Positions 1 to 12,800 of a DNA stretch of 64,000 bases are shown here, one piece after another. A model generated the notes under the pieces. It was given only the letters and a program-made list of their open reading frames with translations. It had not been told where the DNA came from and did no database searches. Both the position numbers and the translations under genes were made by a program. Each line of letters opens with the position of its first letter. The first letter of the stretch is position 1. Source of the stretch: Neoconidiobolus thromboides FSU 785 (Eukaryota; Entomophthoromycota; Entomophthoromycetes; Entomophthorales; Neoconidiobolaceae); assembly GCA_025603075.1 (NCBI GenBank), contig MU626349.1, positions 18,984-82,983 on the forward strand. Reading direction: 5' to 3'.

Positions 1-54
1 AAGTAATAAATTAACTAATATATCAAATATATTATTACTAATTTAACTTAATAG

Positions 55-658
55 CCAACAAACCAACAAATAGACCATTAGAAGCAAGAAAAGCTTTAAC
101 CAGTGCATTTAAAACCGATAAATCAGGAAGACTTGTTATTGCTGACGAAGGAGATAGTGAGAATGAAGGAGAAAATAAAGCTGATCCCAAAGATAATCCA
201 AACAGTATAAGAGTAAATAATGATTATTATAAAGAATCATTAGAATCCAAAGAAGGATTTGAGCGTGTAAATAACCGTATTAAATTTAAAAAACAACGTG
301 GTAGAGGACAAGAAGAAATAGAAATAGAAGAAGGCGGTGCACAAGATAATAGAAAGAAAAATTATGACAATAATAATAGCAATAGAAATAAAAAGATGGC
401 AGGTACAGAATATAAAGCTAAGGTAAGACTTTAATAATTTATTTTATATGAATAATTGATATAATTTTTTATTAGCATGCTCAAGGTGATGTTAAAAAGA
501 AAGGGAAGTTGGATCCTTTCGCTTATATTCCATTAAACCCCAAAATGGTACCTAGCAAGTAAGTTTTTTGTTACAATTTATTGGATTATTATTAACATTT
601 TTTTCTTTCTTAAAGAGGTAAAAAGGCAGAAAAGGTCAAAATCTTAAAGAGAGATTAA
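55..658 (+). CDS. RRP12: RRP12-like ribosome biogenesis protein, C-terminal part
   Basis: This is the last part of a gene that begins outside the window; bases 1-54 are the end of an intron. Exons are 55-422, 476-558 and 616-658, giving about 164 residues before TAA. RRP12 is a HEAT-repeat factor that travels with pre-40S and pre-60S particles and helps their nuclear export. The part seen is its charged, low-complexity tail. The identification rests on the closing block, where a GDVKKKGKLDPFAYIPLN stretch matches the family's conserved GGDVKKKG..DPYAYIPLN motif, followed by a lysine-rich end. Both introns are short (53 and 57 bases) with GTAAG donors. The HEAT repeats cannot be checked here. 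Confidence 0.85.
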
Positions 659-911
659 TTGAATATTTTAATTTAAAGCTAACTATTTCATTATCCTTAT
701 TGAGTTGGGATCTATTTGGTTTTCTAGTATCTCAAAGTCAACGATGAGTCTCACTCTCTTTTCTTAAAACTTATAGACTTATATTTTATTCAATAAAATA
801 AAATATTATTGTTAGTTGGCTTTTTAAAACAAAAATTATTATAATTACTATTCTCAAAACTCAAATAAGCAAAGCACAATTTTATTTAAATTAAAAAACC
901 CACTATATCAT

Positions 912-2643
912 TTACCCTTTTTTCATCCCCCGTTTTTTCATATAGGACTCCAACCTTTGAAATTCTTTATCGAGTTTCCCCTCTTTATCATCAACCTTAC
1001 CGCCCTTCCCTTTTTTACCTTTACGATCTTTGCTTTTAACCCCAAAAGTATAAGCAGCTTTTGGCATAAACACTTGCTTTTCTTTATATTTTTGAAACTC
1101 TTCTTCATTTTCAAATTCATTTCGGCCCATTTGTCGTTTTTTATTTTTATTTGTACCTTGATCCATCATCAGTTCATCTTCTTCTTCATTGATATCTGAA
1201 CCACTATCATCCCCACCATAATTGATTTCAAGTTCTGTACTATGCTTAGAGGCTAATAAGGGACCTAATCGTTTGTTTTTACTTGATTCAAATAATCTTC
1301 TTAATTCAATATGCTCTTCTTCTTTTTCAGAATCTGAATTTGATAAATCATTTATAATATCATTATCTTCTTTTTCGATTTTATTTTTTTGAGTTTCAAG
1401 CAATTCTTTATCATTTTCACTGGACACTTTATCCACTTCATTTTCCCCATCTGATGGTATACCTTCCAGATTAACTCCTCTATTTTTCGCGACTTCATCC
1501 AAATCCAATGAATATTCACTTTCAACATCACTAAATATATTATCATCACTATCTGCTTTCACTAAAAATCCAGTATTTTCTTTTTTTTCTTCCTTTTTCC
1601 CTTTAACTTGTTCAACCACTTTCTCCGGTTTCTTTTCTGTCCCTAATCTTTTCTTTTGAAATATAGAAACCACTTTTTGTACTGTCAACTTTGATAACTT
1701 ACTCTCCGCTTCCATTTCATTAAATCTCTCTATCTCAATAGCACTTCTAATAACCATTGTAGGTACAAAAAAAGGGTTTGTATACTCTGATTTATCCCCC
1801 ATCAACTCAAAATTATATGCCATTTTACCAGGTAAAAACAGTAAATTTTTATTATTAGATATATCTTCTCTTTTCTTTAATCCCTCTTTAACAATTCTCT
1901 CCCCCAACCCAGTTAAAAACGTAGCAGGCTCAGATTCTATAATATTATCCCTAATTTCCCCACCTTCCTGTTTCTTTTGGTATATTTCTTCCAACTCATC
2001 ATCCGAGTTCAACCCTTCTTCTTCTTCCTCACTCCCTTCTCTATTCTGATTCGCCCTCACCTTAGCCAATAAAGCATAATCTAATCCTTTTACTAAATGA
2101 GTATGCTCAACGTCACCACCAAGATACTTTGATTGTTGATAAGCGAGTTCTTTATCTATTTCAGTAGAGGTATAATTTAAATTAGTTAAGATTTGTTCGC
2201 TATTAACATAGTCCGGGTTCTCGCCCCGTCTTCTTTCGGCTGCTCGGTCTCGATATTGACTTGTTTCGCTATAGATTTGATATTTAAAATCATAGATAAA
2301 ATTCAAAATGAGATTAGTAAGTTACCTTTCTTTTTTACTCTTTTTTTGTGGATGAACCAAGTTGGAGTTTTCATGTCTATTGTAACTATCAAATTATTAA
2401 TATATGTTTTTATGCATGTTTAATATTCTTTTTTTACTTTTTTCTCTCATTTGTTTTCTTTTCTTTATAATTTGGTAGATAAGGATTTGGTGTTTTTCCA
2501 TCTCCATACTTAGAACCTCGACTATTTCTATCTAACTTTCCAACACCTAACGTTCTTGCTCCATCCTTTTTACTTTCGGTGTTTATTAAATTTCGAAAAT
2601 CATCTTGAGTTAATCCTTTTTTAGAGTCATCTTTGTTTTCCAT
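912..2643 (-). CDS. IK: RED/IK family spliceosomal protein
   Basis: Three exons (2438-2643, 2326-2385, 912-2268) encode about 540 residues. RED/IK is a subunit of the pre-catalytic spliceosome that works with SMU1. Family signatures are clear: an N-terminal LTQDDFRNLI motif, YRDRAAERRRGENPDY, then LGGDVEHTHLVKGLDYALL, which is the most conserved block of the family, followed by FLPGKMAY. The C-terminus has the MDQGTNKNKK..GRNEF and PKAAYTFGVK pattern that closes the human protein. The middle is acidic and low in complexity, in place of the RE/RD repeats of animals. The middle exon is only 60 bases and was placed by reading-frame continuity; its residues are not conserved, so that junction is the least certain part. 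Confidence 0.9.
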
Positions 2644-3210
2644 GTTGGTGTAAAAGTTACAGTTGCTACATTAGAGTGGATTTTGATAAAGATAGCCTAA
2701 GCAGGGGTTGTTTGGGCTTATGATTGGCTAAGATTAAGCTTAAGATTCTGGTCTGTAACAAAATAATTTTTAAAATAAGCCATGAAATTAAAATGGTTTG
2801 AAAATGCTTATTATATTATTTTTAGTGAATTTATACTTGTTTAATAATAACCACAACCTTATTTATTATAGTTTTATATTGTACACAAATATTGGTTTAG
2901 TTATTCATATTTTAAAGTCTATGACTAAATCTGCCAATGTTCATGTATATTAAATTAACAATTAATATAAATATATACTTATAAAATAAAATAGAAAATA
3001 AAATTTATTTTATTTGAAAAATCAATTCAGCCTTACAAACCTTTATAAGATTAAAACTCATTAGATAAAATATACACCATTGAATTTGGGATTAAATTGA
3101 ATTTTTAGTTAAAGTACAATTATACATAGTATATAATTATATGGAAAAATACTGACTTAAAGTTAAACCCTGTTTAAAATAAATAAACAATAAACTTAAA
3201 ATTTACCCAC
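2644..3210. other. Intergenic, upstream of RED and downstream of PKA
   Basis: The flanking genes both lie on the minus strand, so this holds the RED promoter and the PKA 3' end. It is AT-rich and I see no coding stretch, repeat or convincing motif. Confidence 0.6.
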
Positions 3211-4418
3211 TTAAAAATCTTTAAAAAGATCATTATAAGGGTCCGGGTCATGCCAATTTCCATATATCTCATTTGTTTCCGGATAAATATCGTAGTTACT
3301 CATATCTCCATCCCCATTGACCATAGGTATAATTGGTGGTAATACTTGTCTTTTTTGTAACCTTTGCCAATCCGTATCATGGAACCAGCGATGTCTCTTG
3401 ATGTCTGCTGATCCCCCCTTTAAATTACCATAGCGTCTACTTAAATCCGCTACCAACAATCGTTTAACCAAATCTTTGGCCAATGGATCAAAAAAGGGTG
3501 GAAACTTCACTACCCCTGCCAATATTTTTTCATACAGTCTCATCTGATCGTCATCATAAAATGGTGGACATCCGAGCATCATTTCATAAATTAAAATACC
3601 TAAAGAATACCAATCTACGGCTTTTCCATACCCTTTACTTTGAATCACTTCAGGTGCTAAATAATCAGGTGTACCACACAATGTCCATGTAACATCTGGT
3701 ACATGTTTAGCAAATCCAAAATCTGTCAACTTAATATGTCCCCTAGAATCCAGCAACACATTTTCTGGTTTTAAATCACGATAAATAATATCTTTAGAAT
3801 GCAAATATTCAAATGCTAGCACCACTTCAGCCGCATAAAATCTAGCCACATGGGCTGGAAATCTCTATTAAAAAAAGTTATTTAGATGCTTTTCATATTA
3901 CATAAGAATATACTCACCTGAAACTTTCTGAGATAAGAAAATAATTCTCCGCCCGCAATAAACTCCATAAACACATATAAGTTAACCGAGTCTGCAATCG
4001 AACCTAACATACCAACTAAAAATGGATGCTCACAATTCTTTAATACTTCTTTTTCATTGTGTACATGCTCCACTTGTTTTAAACGTACAATTTCTGACTT
4101 CTTCAATACTTTCATCGCATAAAAATTGGTATCTACCTTTCTCTTTACCAAATGAACTCGACCAAATGAGCCCGTGCCCAAAGTTCTTAATATTTCAAAA
4201 TCACCTAACTTGATCTCTTCTTTTTTTGATTCATTCTCTTCTTCATAAATCGTAGTATCTACTTTATGACCAGATTGCTGGCTCAAGTTTACGGACTCTG
4301 GGTAATCGTTTAGGATAAAAGGTAGTGTATTAGAAGCAGCACGCGAAGGGCTTAACTTTAAATCGTTATTGCCTATTGATTTGGACCCCTTTTCAGTATT
4401 GGAAAACATCGAAGTCAT
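3211..4418 (-). CDS. PKA1: cAMP-dependent protein kinase, catalytic subunit
   Basis: Two exons (3918-4418, 3211-3864) encode 384 residues of an AGC kinase. A low-complexity N-terminus of about 70 residues precedes the kinase domain. Visible landmarks are the glycine loop GTGSFG (81-86), lysine 103, the YRDLKPEN catalytic loop (Asp197), DFG at 215-217 and the activation segment [14 protein letters not shown], with Thr228 as the PDK1-type site. The tail ends in FKDF, the FxxF hydrophobic motif with which PKA catalytic subunits terminate. This distinguishes it from Akt and S6K kinases, whose motif continues with a Ser/Thr. It would act in cAMP signalling with a regulatory subunit that is not in this window. 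No key residue is missing. Confidence 0.95.
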
Positions 4419-5507
4419 AAATAGAATTGTAAATTAATACTAATATTGCTAGCGAGAAGATGGTATATAGAATAGATAAAATATTATAAAATAGTGGAAG
4501 TTTAATAAGCTAATTTCTGTTTAAAAAGAAACGACAAGTTTAAATGAACGTTAAAATTTTGTAGTTAATCGATTTCCCCAATCAATTGCTGGTGCGTCTG
4601 TAAAAAGTAAAAGTTAAACCCTTTTTTAGTTGCTGAAAAGATGCTACGTAATTGGAATAACTAAACTTTTAAGACTGTCCACCCCCCCTTTTTTAATCAT
4701 TTTATTTTTTATTCGCTTAAAATTTGAAATAATAAAACTTGATTGGTTCTTTCAATAAATTTGAATCCTTTTTTTGAAATTTTACTCATTTTGAACTGAC
4801 GATTGGCTCATTCATTAAGTTGAATTTCATTTTAATTCGAATTGGTTTTAAAATTATGCTTTTGGATAACTTAAATTGCAGTTTAGTTTGTTAGTAGTGA
4901 GTACAATTTTTCGTTGCTGAACAATCTTTGCAATTTCTTTATAATTTTGGGAAGTTTTCAGGCTGAAAGTTGACTTTATTCAACTTTTATGAGTAAAATG
5001 GAAATATTGATTTTTAAAGATCATAGTGGTAAATTTTAATATTTTATCAAACAAAATATGATCATATCTTGGATAAGGTATTATGTTGTATGCCAAGTTA
5101 TTCAATCATAAAAACAGATTATCTGCTTTTAGAATTAAATTATAATATTGTTCTTAAGAATTATTATTTTATTAAAAATCAATAAAAAAATGCTTATCAT
5201 TTTACTATTTTAAAATTTTAATTAGTGATTTTACTTAATAAAGTAGAATCAAATTGTTTGTTTTACAATTTAAAAAATTACGGTGTTGAGTTCTTGTAAC
5301 AGATGTATTGAAATTAAGGTCTTAATAAAATACAAAATAAAAACTAATTGATTTATAAATCAAATCAAAATAAATCAAAACTGAGTTATTAAATAGGATT
5401 CAAAGAACAATTACATACTTAAATACTTTTATTATAGCAGGTTATCTTTTTTAACTATTTAGTTTTAGTTTCTGCTTTTTCACTTAATTAATTCTTATTA
5501 TACTCAC
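4419..5507. other. Intergenic, PKA upstream region
   Basis: About 1.1 kb of AT-rich DNA upstream of PKA and downstream of the PHD-finger gene (both minus strand). There is a short C-run/T-run at about 4680-4695. I see no gene, repeat or RNA here. Confidence 0.5.
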
Positions 5508-7043
5508 TTAAGCTTTATTCTTATTGTTCTTAAAGAATGTTTCAAACATATCTGGTAACTTTTTTTCATACCAAATCCTAGGTAAAGTAATGAGCTTACC
5601 ATTCTTATTAACAGATATAAGAGTATTAACCCGATACGACGTCTCGTTTGTATCATCTTTTACGGCTATTTCAATTCAATTAATACTATATATACTAACA
5701 ACCAACAACTTACTAATTAAATGAACTTTTTTTTCAATTATTTCTCCGACTGGTCCCCAAATATCGTAGAACCTACACGAACCACAATGAGTATAATTTT
5801 CATTCCAATGATACTTCTGTAGCTTAGTTTTAGTACATTTCTTATGGCATACCAGAGTACACGATCTGCACATGACCAAAGTGGTCTGGTATTTTTGTTG
5901 ACATAAAAAGCATATACTAAAACTCTAATGAGAAGTAGTGAGTTTATTAATATAGCAATAAATTGGTTTTACTTTAAATATCTTTTCTCTGTCTTCATCT
6001 AACATAGGTTGAAATGTATAAGAAGTATAATCATTTTTTTCATATTTTTTGATACTCTCTTCTATCTCTTTTGGATTTATTCTCTTTTTAACATACTCTT
6101 CAGATCTATCTATAATTGGGTCCGATAACATAACTTCGACTTCCTCCTCTACTTCCTCTTCCCTTCCGCTTTTTGTTTTATCTCTATTATTATAACATAT
6201 GAAATGCTCAAATGCGTTACATATTTTATGGCTATCACCTATTTGCCTTATATTTATCTATGTCGTTTTATTATTATTTGATTATTACACTATACAATTT
6301 CGATTTACCATCCTTTCATTTTTCTTTTCATCAATAACTTTATAAAAAATTTTGCCATTCTTTCTTATTTTTCCTTTGTAAGCAATAATTTTATCATTAA
6401 AACCTCTATAAATTGATCATAAGTAATGATAATAATAGCTTTTATTTTACCTTGAATGCTTTGATGAATAAATTACAACTTTTGGTTGATAGATACATAT
6501 TCTTTCTTTTTTAATTTCATATAGCATAGTTGAATCCTCATTATTAGCTGCTACTAAATCCGCCTCTATACCTTCATCAATATCCAAGTCATTTTTATTT
6601 GTATTATTGTTGCCTTCAGTATCGACATAGTCCCCCTCTTTATTTTTATCTGCGCCTTTATCTTTAGTAATTTGGACTTTATCGCTATCAATTTTCTCCT
6701 CTTTTTCTTTATCCAACTCAAAATAAATACTGTGCACATTTTGGGTCAATGTTTTCAAATGACTTTTTTGAACAAAAGGAGGCATCGCCAAATGAAACTC
6801 AAACTCCTTTAAAATTTTTTTTTGCTTTTCGCCGCTACTGTGTTCACACTGCTGAATCATCCTAGTACATTCGGCTTTATGTTTTTTACTCAAATTCTCT
6901 TGTAGTTTCTTGAACAAATTTACTGCCTTTAGCTTTTCATTTCCTTCGAGAAATTCATCTTTGTAATATTTGTTGGCTTCATCTTCCTTTTGTTCTACTT
7001 TAACTGATGCTTCTTCTCTTTCTTTTTCAATGTTGACTTCCAT
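5508..7043 (-). CDS. PHD-type zinc-finger protein of unknown function
   Basis: Five exons (6451-7043, 6309-6405, 5973-6257, 5714-5924, 5508-5665) join in frame to give about 447 residues. The N-terminal 200 residues are charged and probably coiled-coil. A basic segment follows (about 195-240, with GFNDKIIAYKG..RKNGKIFYKV), which could be a small beta-barrel reader. The fourth exon encodes a C4HC3 arrangement: CFLC, ten residues, CRSC, then a VCHKKC block, sixteen residues, CGSC (about 330-380). That spacing fits a PHD finger, which usually binds histone H3 tails, so a chromatin role is likely but inferred. I do not recognise the exact family. The C-terminus (LPRIWYEKKLPDMFETF) is not diagnostic. 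Exon joins were chosen by frame and GT-AG sites alone. Confidence 0.6.
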
Positions 7044-7561
7044 TTTTGATATAAAAATTGCTATTCATAAAAATAAAAGCATCAACTTTATTTTCTCTAG
7101 CTGAACTAATAAAAAGTGAATAAGAAAATCAAATAAATAATCAAAATGTTTTTTTCGCCCATGAACTTCAACTAAAATCTATGATAAAATAATCCTTAGA
7201 GATTTTTAGCATATCATGTGGTTAATATGATCAATAATATTCAGCGCTATTCATATGATTTGCAGTTGTCTGACTTCATCTAAACCACAGGGCCATTTCT
7301 TCCAGTGCCTAGTATGCTTACTTCCCCTTGAGTAGAGGATCAAATCTGAATTTTCAAAAACTACAGTGCTTAACACTAGCACTCTAAATAAGGTCTACTT
7401 TGATTTGAACTTTGTTGTAATTTTTTTAAAGTATTGGATACTTAAAGTCATTTTTTGATATGAAAATCACCTTTGTAAAAGATATTACTTTACTCTGCAG
7501 AATCATTGGAGCTTATGAAACAGAGTGACAGAAAGTCAGCAAAGTTAATTTAAATTGGTTG
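7044..7561. other. Intergenic, PHD-finger gene upstream region
   Basis: Upstream of the PHD-finger gene. Bases about 7260-7400 are richer in GC than the surroundings and could be transcribed, but I find no RNA family signature there. Confidence 0.35.
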
Positions 7562-7890
7562 AATTATATTATCTTTATGTTTCAATTGTCCTGAAGGACC
7601 CCAGCTTTATCTAAGTAAACTTTTGTTTTTAGTAATCAAGTTAGGTGCCACTAGTACTTAGCAAAAAAAAGTTTAATAGATCAAAGTTTATCTCTTTAGA
7701 TCTGGAAAAAGATTCACTGAATTTGCTAAGGCCCCTTAATGGCTTTAATATATATTTCAAGACTACTCATGGAAAAATAATTTTGATTCATTGCAATTTT
7801 AATGGCATGACACTATACGATATCCCAGCTATCATAACTAATGCTGTTTCTGCTCCACTTTTAAATTATGGATTTCCAGAGATATCTTAA
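7562..7890 (+). pseudogene. Degenerate reading frame, possibly a kelch-like remnant
   Basis: One frame keeps protein-like composition for about 110 codons but is broken by TAA/TAG codons between 7613 and 7644 and has no ATG. The open part (7645-7887) contains phrases such as SKFISLDLEKDSL and HGKIILIHCNFNGMTLYDI. These resemble the LDL and hydrophobic-strand pattern of kelch repeats. Similar but clearer kelch-like debris lies at 48.8-50.1 kb. It may be a dead copy, or chance; nothing in it identifies a function. Confidence 0.25.
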
Positions 7891-8296
7891 ATATTAATGT
7901 TAATGTTTTGTTATGCAAACTGGATTTAGATTTTGACAAGGTAGTAATCTCTTTCTCTCAAACCCGCTATTGTTTATTACTTTATCGTGAGTTTGGAAAA
8001 TCAACTTTATTATGAATGATATGGGTTAATAAATAATAGATAAAACTGAAATAAAATGCAGCAGCTTAATAGATATGATAACCAAATCTAGATTTTCATT
8101 TGAAGGAGTGTCTTCTACCATAATATTAAGTTGTCGGCTTTAATAGTTTTAACTACTGCACTGAAATAAGATACTAAACAACAAAGTAATTTATTTATAC
8201 TTTAGCATCATTTTTCAAGTATTAGATAACACTAAAGGGATCAACAGTACACTCATTAGTATCAATATTTTTTAATCAAATTTACTATATTTAACA

Positions 8297-8399
8297 TATG
8301 GGGATGCTTTTTTTGATTTCATTACTTTTCCATTTTTAAGCGCTATTTGAGTGAAAAGATTGTTAGTAAAATTCTTAAATAAAAAAATACATCCCCATA
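8297..8399 (+). mobile_element. MITE copy 1 (about 105 bp, TA-flanked)
   Basis: The element begins TATGGGGATG and ends CATCCCCATA, so its ends are inverted repeats bounded by TA. The interior has the family core TTTCCATTTTTAAGCGC then GTTAGTAAAATTCTTAAA. This copy is close to the consensus and sets the reference orientation for the family. It carries no coding capacity. Confidence 0.8.
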
Positions 8400-8415
8400 T
8401 ATTAATTTTATTTTA

Positions 8416-8875
8416 AAAAACAGTTTTTTTTACACTCTTGAAAGGCTAGGGCCCTAACTGTTTTATTAACTAAAACAAAACATGAATACCCAAATCAGTA
8501 AGCTTGAGGGATTAAGCTATGAAGGGGAACCACCTAGTAAGATAGGAAGCGATTCCAATACTCACCCACTTTTGGAATAGTCAGGAAGATGAAACAAGAT
8601 CTATTTCATTTTCAGCCTCCAGATGGAGTCCCACATAGTGGTGAGAGAGAAGGGATTAAAAGGAATATTGTTCTCACTGGATAGATTAAATTGTAAAACC
8701 ATGTAGCTTTTATGTATAATCTATAGGCTGTTCGAGAGGACTAGCACCTTGGGTATAGTGTTAGTGGAGGATAATATATGTAGCACGCCCAAGAAACCGT
8801 CATAAGGTAAGGTAGGCAATGGGGAAAGATTGAGAGATGAAGATAATTAAAATTAAACTTGATTTTTGTCTTTAT
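8416..8875. ncRNA. Candidate structured noncoding RNA, family unknown
   Basis: This segment is clearly richer in G and C than its surroundings and has no open frame. It holds several self-complementary pieces. AAAACAGTT (8417-8425) pairs with AACTGTTTT (8456-8464). ATTCCAA (8552-8558) pairs with TTGGAAT (8572-8578). ATGAAA (8589-8594) pairs with TTTCAT (8604-8609), and CTCC/GGAG form a tetraloop hairpin at 8617-8628. The loop of the second stem, CTCACCCACT (8561-8570), can pair with AGTGGTGAG (8637-8645), which would make a pseudoknot. A GTTCGAGAG stretch at 8730 loosely resembles a Pol III B box, and T-runs lie at both ends, so the strand is undecided. RNase P, RNase MRP, SRP or telomerase RNA are possible by size, but I could not match conserved blocks of any. 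Confidence 0.4.
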
Positions 8876-9880
8876 CCCAGAATTTTAAAATTAGCCAATT
8901 AGATAATAGCAAGAAATTAATGTTAATTGTGAATAAGAACATATATATTTATAAAAAAGCTGTAATCTTTTTTAAAAAAAGTCCCAAAAGGATATTGTTA
9001 TTTGTCAAGATTGAAATGTATTTGTAAGAGAGTTCGTTGTTTTTTCAAAGCAACTGGAAGGCTTTTTACTCTATGAAAATCAATTTATCGAATATCTCAA
9101 TCATACTTTTTACCCAGACATTTATTCATTATAACTAATAAACTTACAAATAAAATTCCATAACCTGAACAAACTACATAAAATGAAGTTCTAAGTGCTT
9201 TTATAAAAATGCTATTAAATAGGCTTCTATAAAGCAATTACATAAAAAATAACCTATATGATTGAATCTTTTATTCAAGTATTAGGTAATCTTGTTAATA
9301 TTCAACGTAATTAGTTTTTAGTATCCAATTTATACAAGTTATAAAATATTAGTTTTTTTGTTACAATTTCTAGATATAGATAATCTACTATTTTTAGTCT
9401 AGAAATGTTATTTTACCATTTCACAACCTTTGCACATAATTTTCAAATACTGGTAATAAATTCGATTTACTAACAGTTGATACTTTAGAGTTCTAATTTA
9501 ACATAACAATTTAATGTAATAACTTAAATAATCAATTAAACTTCAAGAAGTCGTCATTTAAACTATTATTAATATTAGAAATCTTTACTTAAAAAGCCTT
9601 AATAGGGAAAATTTTAAATTCCAAAAACCCCCAATAAAAACTAATTCTAAAAAGGATTGGATAAATAAAATCGAAACAAGAATTAAAAATTTAGTGTTCC
9701 ATTAATTTTTTTAAATAGATTAAAGTTGATAGATAATAGCTTTAATTTATAGATAAAATATACTATTTACTATATTTTAAATTTTGGTTTTAGTACTTTA
9801 TTTTTAAATAATTAGTGTAAGAAGCTTAGTTAATATTTTAGCTAATTTACTAATTTATTTCTAGATATTCAACATACAAG
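8876..9880. other. Intergenic, importin upstream region
   Basis: About 1 kb of AT-rich DNA ahead of the importin gene. I see no gene or repeat. Promoter elements must lie here but none stands out. Confidence 0.5.
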
Positions 9881-12800
9881 ATGCAAAATATACTTGAAGT
9901 ATTTAGTAAAACGCTTCAAGCGGACCCCAATATTCGTAAGGAGGGAGAACAAACTCTTAAAAGTGTAAAGTTTAATTACCGTTTTTATTATTATTTCTTA
10001 TCTAAGTTTCTATAGTATGAAGGCCAAGCTAACTTATTATCTCATATATTGGAACTAATTAGCTCAAAGGAAACTCCAGATGAAATCAAACTTTCAGGTA
10101 AATTAAAAAAACAAGTTTATTATATTTTGCCTTATTTTATTATTATTCAGCTTCTGTCTACATAAAAAACAGAATAAAAAAGGCTTGGGCTAACTACCCC
10201 AGCCTACCTGCTGATACTGTTCTAATAGATAACCAAGATAAACTATTTATAAAGGCCAATATTTTGAAGGCTTTACCTACTTTAAAGGAGAACATCAGGT
10301 AATAAAGAAAAGATGAAAAAGAACTTGTTTTAATAATTTTGCTATAGAGAAATTCTTTCTGAGGCCATCTGTTTTATACTTGATGATGAATTTCCAGACA
10401 AATGGACAGAATTTATACCAACAGTTAGCGAATTAATTAATTCCGAAGACTATAACCTTATCCATTGTGGTCTTCTTTCACTTCGCCAATTGTTTAAAGT
10501 TGCTGGGTAAGTTTAGCATTTTTATTCTTTTGTCTTATTTAACCTCCTTCTTAGTTATAGAACTTCAAAAGGAGGTGCTGAACTTATCGCAATACTTGCT
10601 GATACTACTTTCCCTCAAATATTATCCATCTGTAATACATTGGTAGCTGATAATACAAATGAAGCTGCTTTACTCATTCGTCTTTCATTGAAGATATATA
10701 GAGATGGAACGAAAGTAATCATATTTAAAAAATAGTAATTCAATATTTAAGTTAAACCCATAGGTCATTCTTACTAAATCTCAACAAGAGCCAAATACAT
10801 TGATTGCATGGGGGAATTTGTTTATTAGAATAATTGAAAAAGAGCTTCCTCCTCAGTTGTTACCAAATGATTTAGAAGAAAGAGAAGATGCACCTTGGGT
10901 GTTAGCTCAAAAATGGGCTGCTGTATGTTTAAACTTATTATTCAATAGGTAAATTAACATATAATATCAACAACTATCGCTTATTAATTGATTTATTGTA
11001 GATACGGTAATCCATCTGGTATGAGTACAAAAAGCAAATATTATAAATTTGCAAAACAATTTGTTTCACATTTTGCACCTAACATTTGCAATGTCTATCT
11101 TAAACAACTTTACAATTATTTGGATAACAAGGCCTGGGTTAGCAAAAAGGTGCTCATTAAGTTGATCGATTATTTTGGTGTTTGTTTCACTCACCGAGTT
11201 ACTTGGGATGTTATTAAACCGCATACCGAAAGGCTTATTAAAGATCTTATCTATCCAAATCTTGGCTATACTGCTACTGATGAAGCAAGCTGGGAAGATA
11301 ATCCTTCGCAATTTATTAATCAACGCATTGAAATCCAAAAGGAAAAGAATTCACTTACAGATGCTTGTTTATATTTATTAGAAGAAATGGTAGAATCTAA
11401 AAAGAAGTATACGCTTAATGGGTTATTGGATTTTGTTATTGGGGTATTAAGTAAGAATAAAGACATCCCATCCAATCCACAAACAGATCATGAAAAAGAT
11501 GCAGCATTGGCTATCTTAGAATGTATTGATCATTGGTTAATTGAATCCAATTCCAAAATTCGTCTTCAAACTGAACAGTGTTTAGTTCAACTTGTCCTTC
11601 CAGAGTTGAAAAATCCAAATCAATTTGTTAGATATCGTGCCTGCTCAATAGTTCACCGTTTATCAGAGCTTCAGTTCTCAAATGAGTCCACAGCTACATT
11701 GTGTTACGAAAATGTATTGCCTTTATTAAGTGAATCCCAAATACAAAATCGTGTTATCGCTGCACTCACAATCGGACAGTTATTACAATATGAAACTGTA
11801 ATTAGTGTAGTAGAAAACCAAGTACCTCAAATCATGGAACAACTTTTATTTTTAACAAGTCAAGTAGATGTTGAGCCTTTATCTTTAGTTATTGAGGTTC
11901 TAGTTGAAGCTTTCAATGAAAAATTGGTACCTTACACCAGCTCTTTATGTGAATCGTTGGTTATGACCCTTAAACGTTTATTTAATGAAATCGCTTCGCT
12001 AGGTGACGAGACTGAACAAGCCTATACCGAAAAAAATGATAAGATCTATTCAGCATCAGGTATCATTCGTACTATCGTGTCTTTATTATATGGCTTGGAA
12101 GGAAAGAAAGATATTTTATTCCCAATTGAACCTATGCTTGTACATGTAGTTCACCACATCTTTACGAATAATGTGGATTTATTATTTGAAGAAGCATTTG
12201 AGTTAGCTGATGGATTAATTTATTCTCTTCAAACGGTTACACCTGGACTCTGGGAAATATTTGATATTGTCCATAGTTTGATCACCAACAATGTTTTGGA
12301 TTATTTTTCACATGCACATCAATACCTCGATAGTATAATCATCAAGGGAAATATAGAAATAGCTCAAAACCGTGTTCTACTTGAAAAAGTATATTTAACT
12401 ATTTCGCATATTTGCAATGATAATGATACTTCAGAATACGACAAACTTAAAGCTACCCGACTTTTGATTTTAATGATACTTAATTTACAACAATGTTCAC
12501 AACTTTTATTTGAACCAGTGCTTAAATATGCTTTCCAACGTTTGGTCAATCATGGCGATATTGGGTTAAAAAGATTAACTTCAACTTTAGTATTACTTGT
12601 TGTGTCCTGCTTAGCTATTGACTTTTCAAGTGCTTTACACATCATTGAAGAGAATGGGTGGACATCTGGATTCTTTACTATTTGGTTCCAACAATTTGAA
12701 GAGTTAAGCATGTAAGTAAATCAAATCTAGGAATGATAAGATAAACTAACAATGAATTTAGAGTGCATGATAAAAAACTATGTATTGTTGCTTTATGTAA

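Noticed and set aside
7260..7400. A small RNA gene in the locally GC-richer patch
   Set aside because: No stable long stem, box motif or terminator is evident.
8440..8870. A ribosomal RNA, tRNA or spliceosomal snRNA in the GC-richer segment
   Set aside because: I looked for cloverleaf ends, 5S blocks and U1-U6 signatures and found none; only a general candidate-RNA call is kept.
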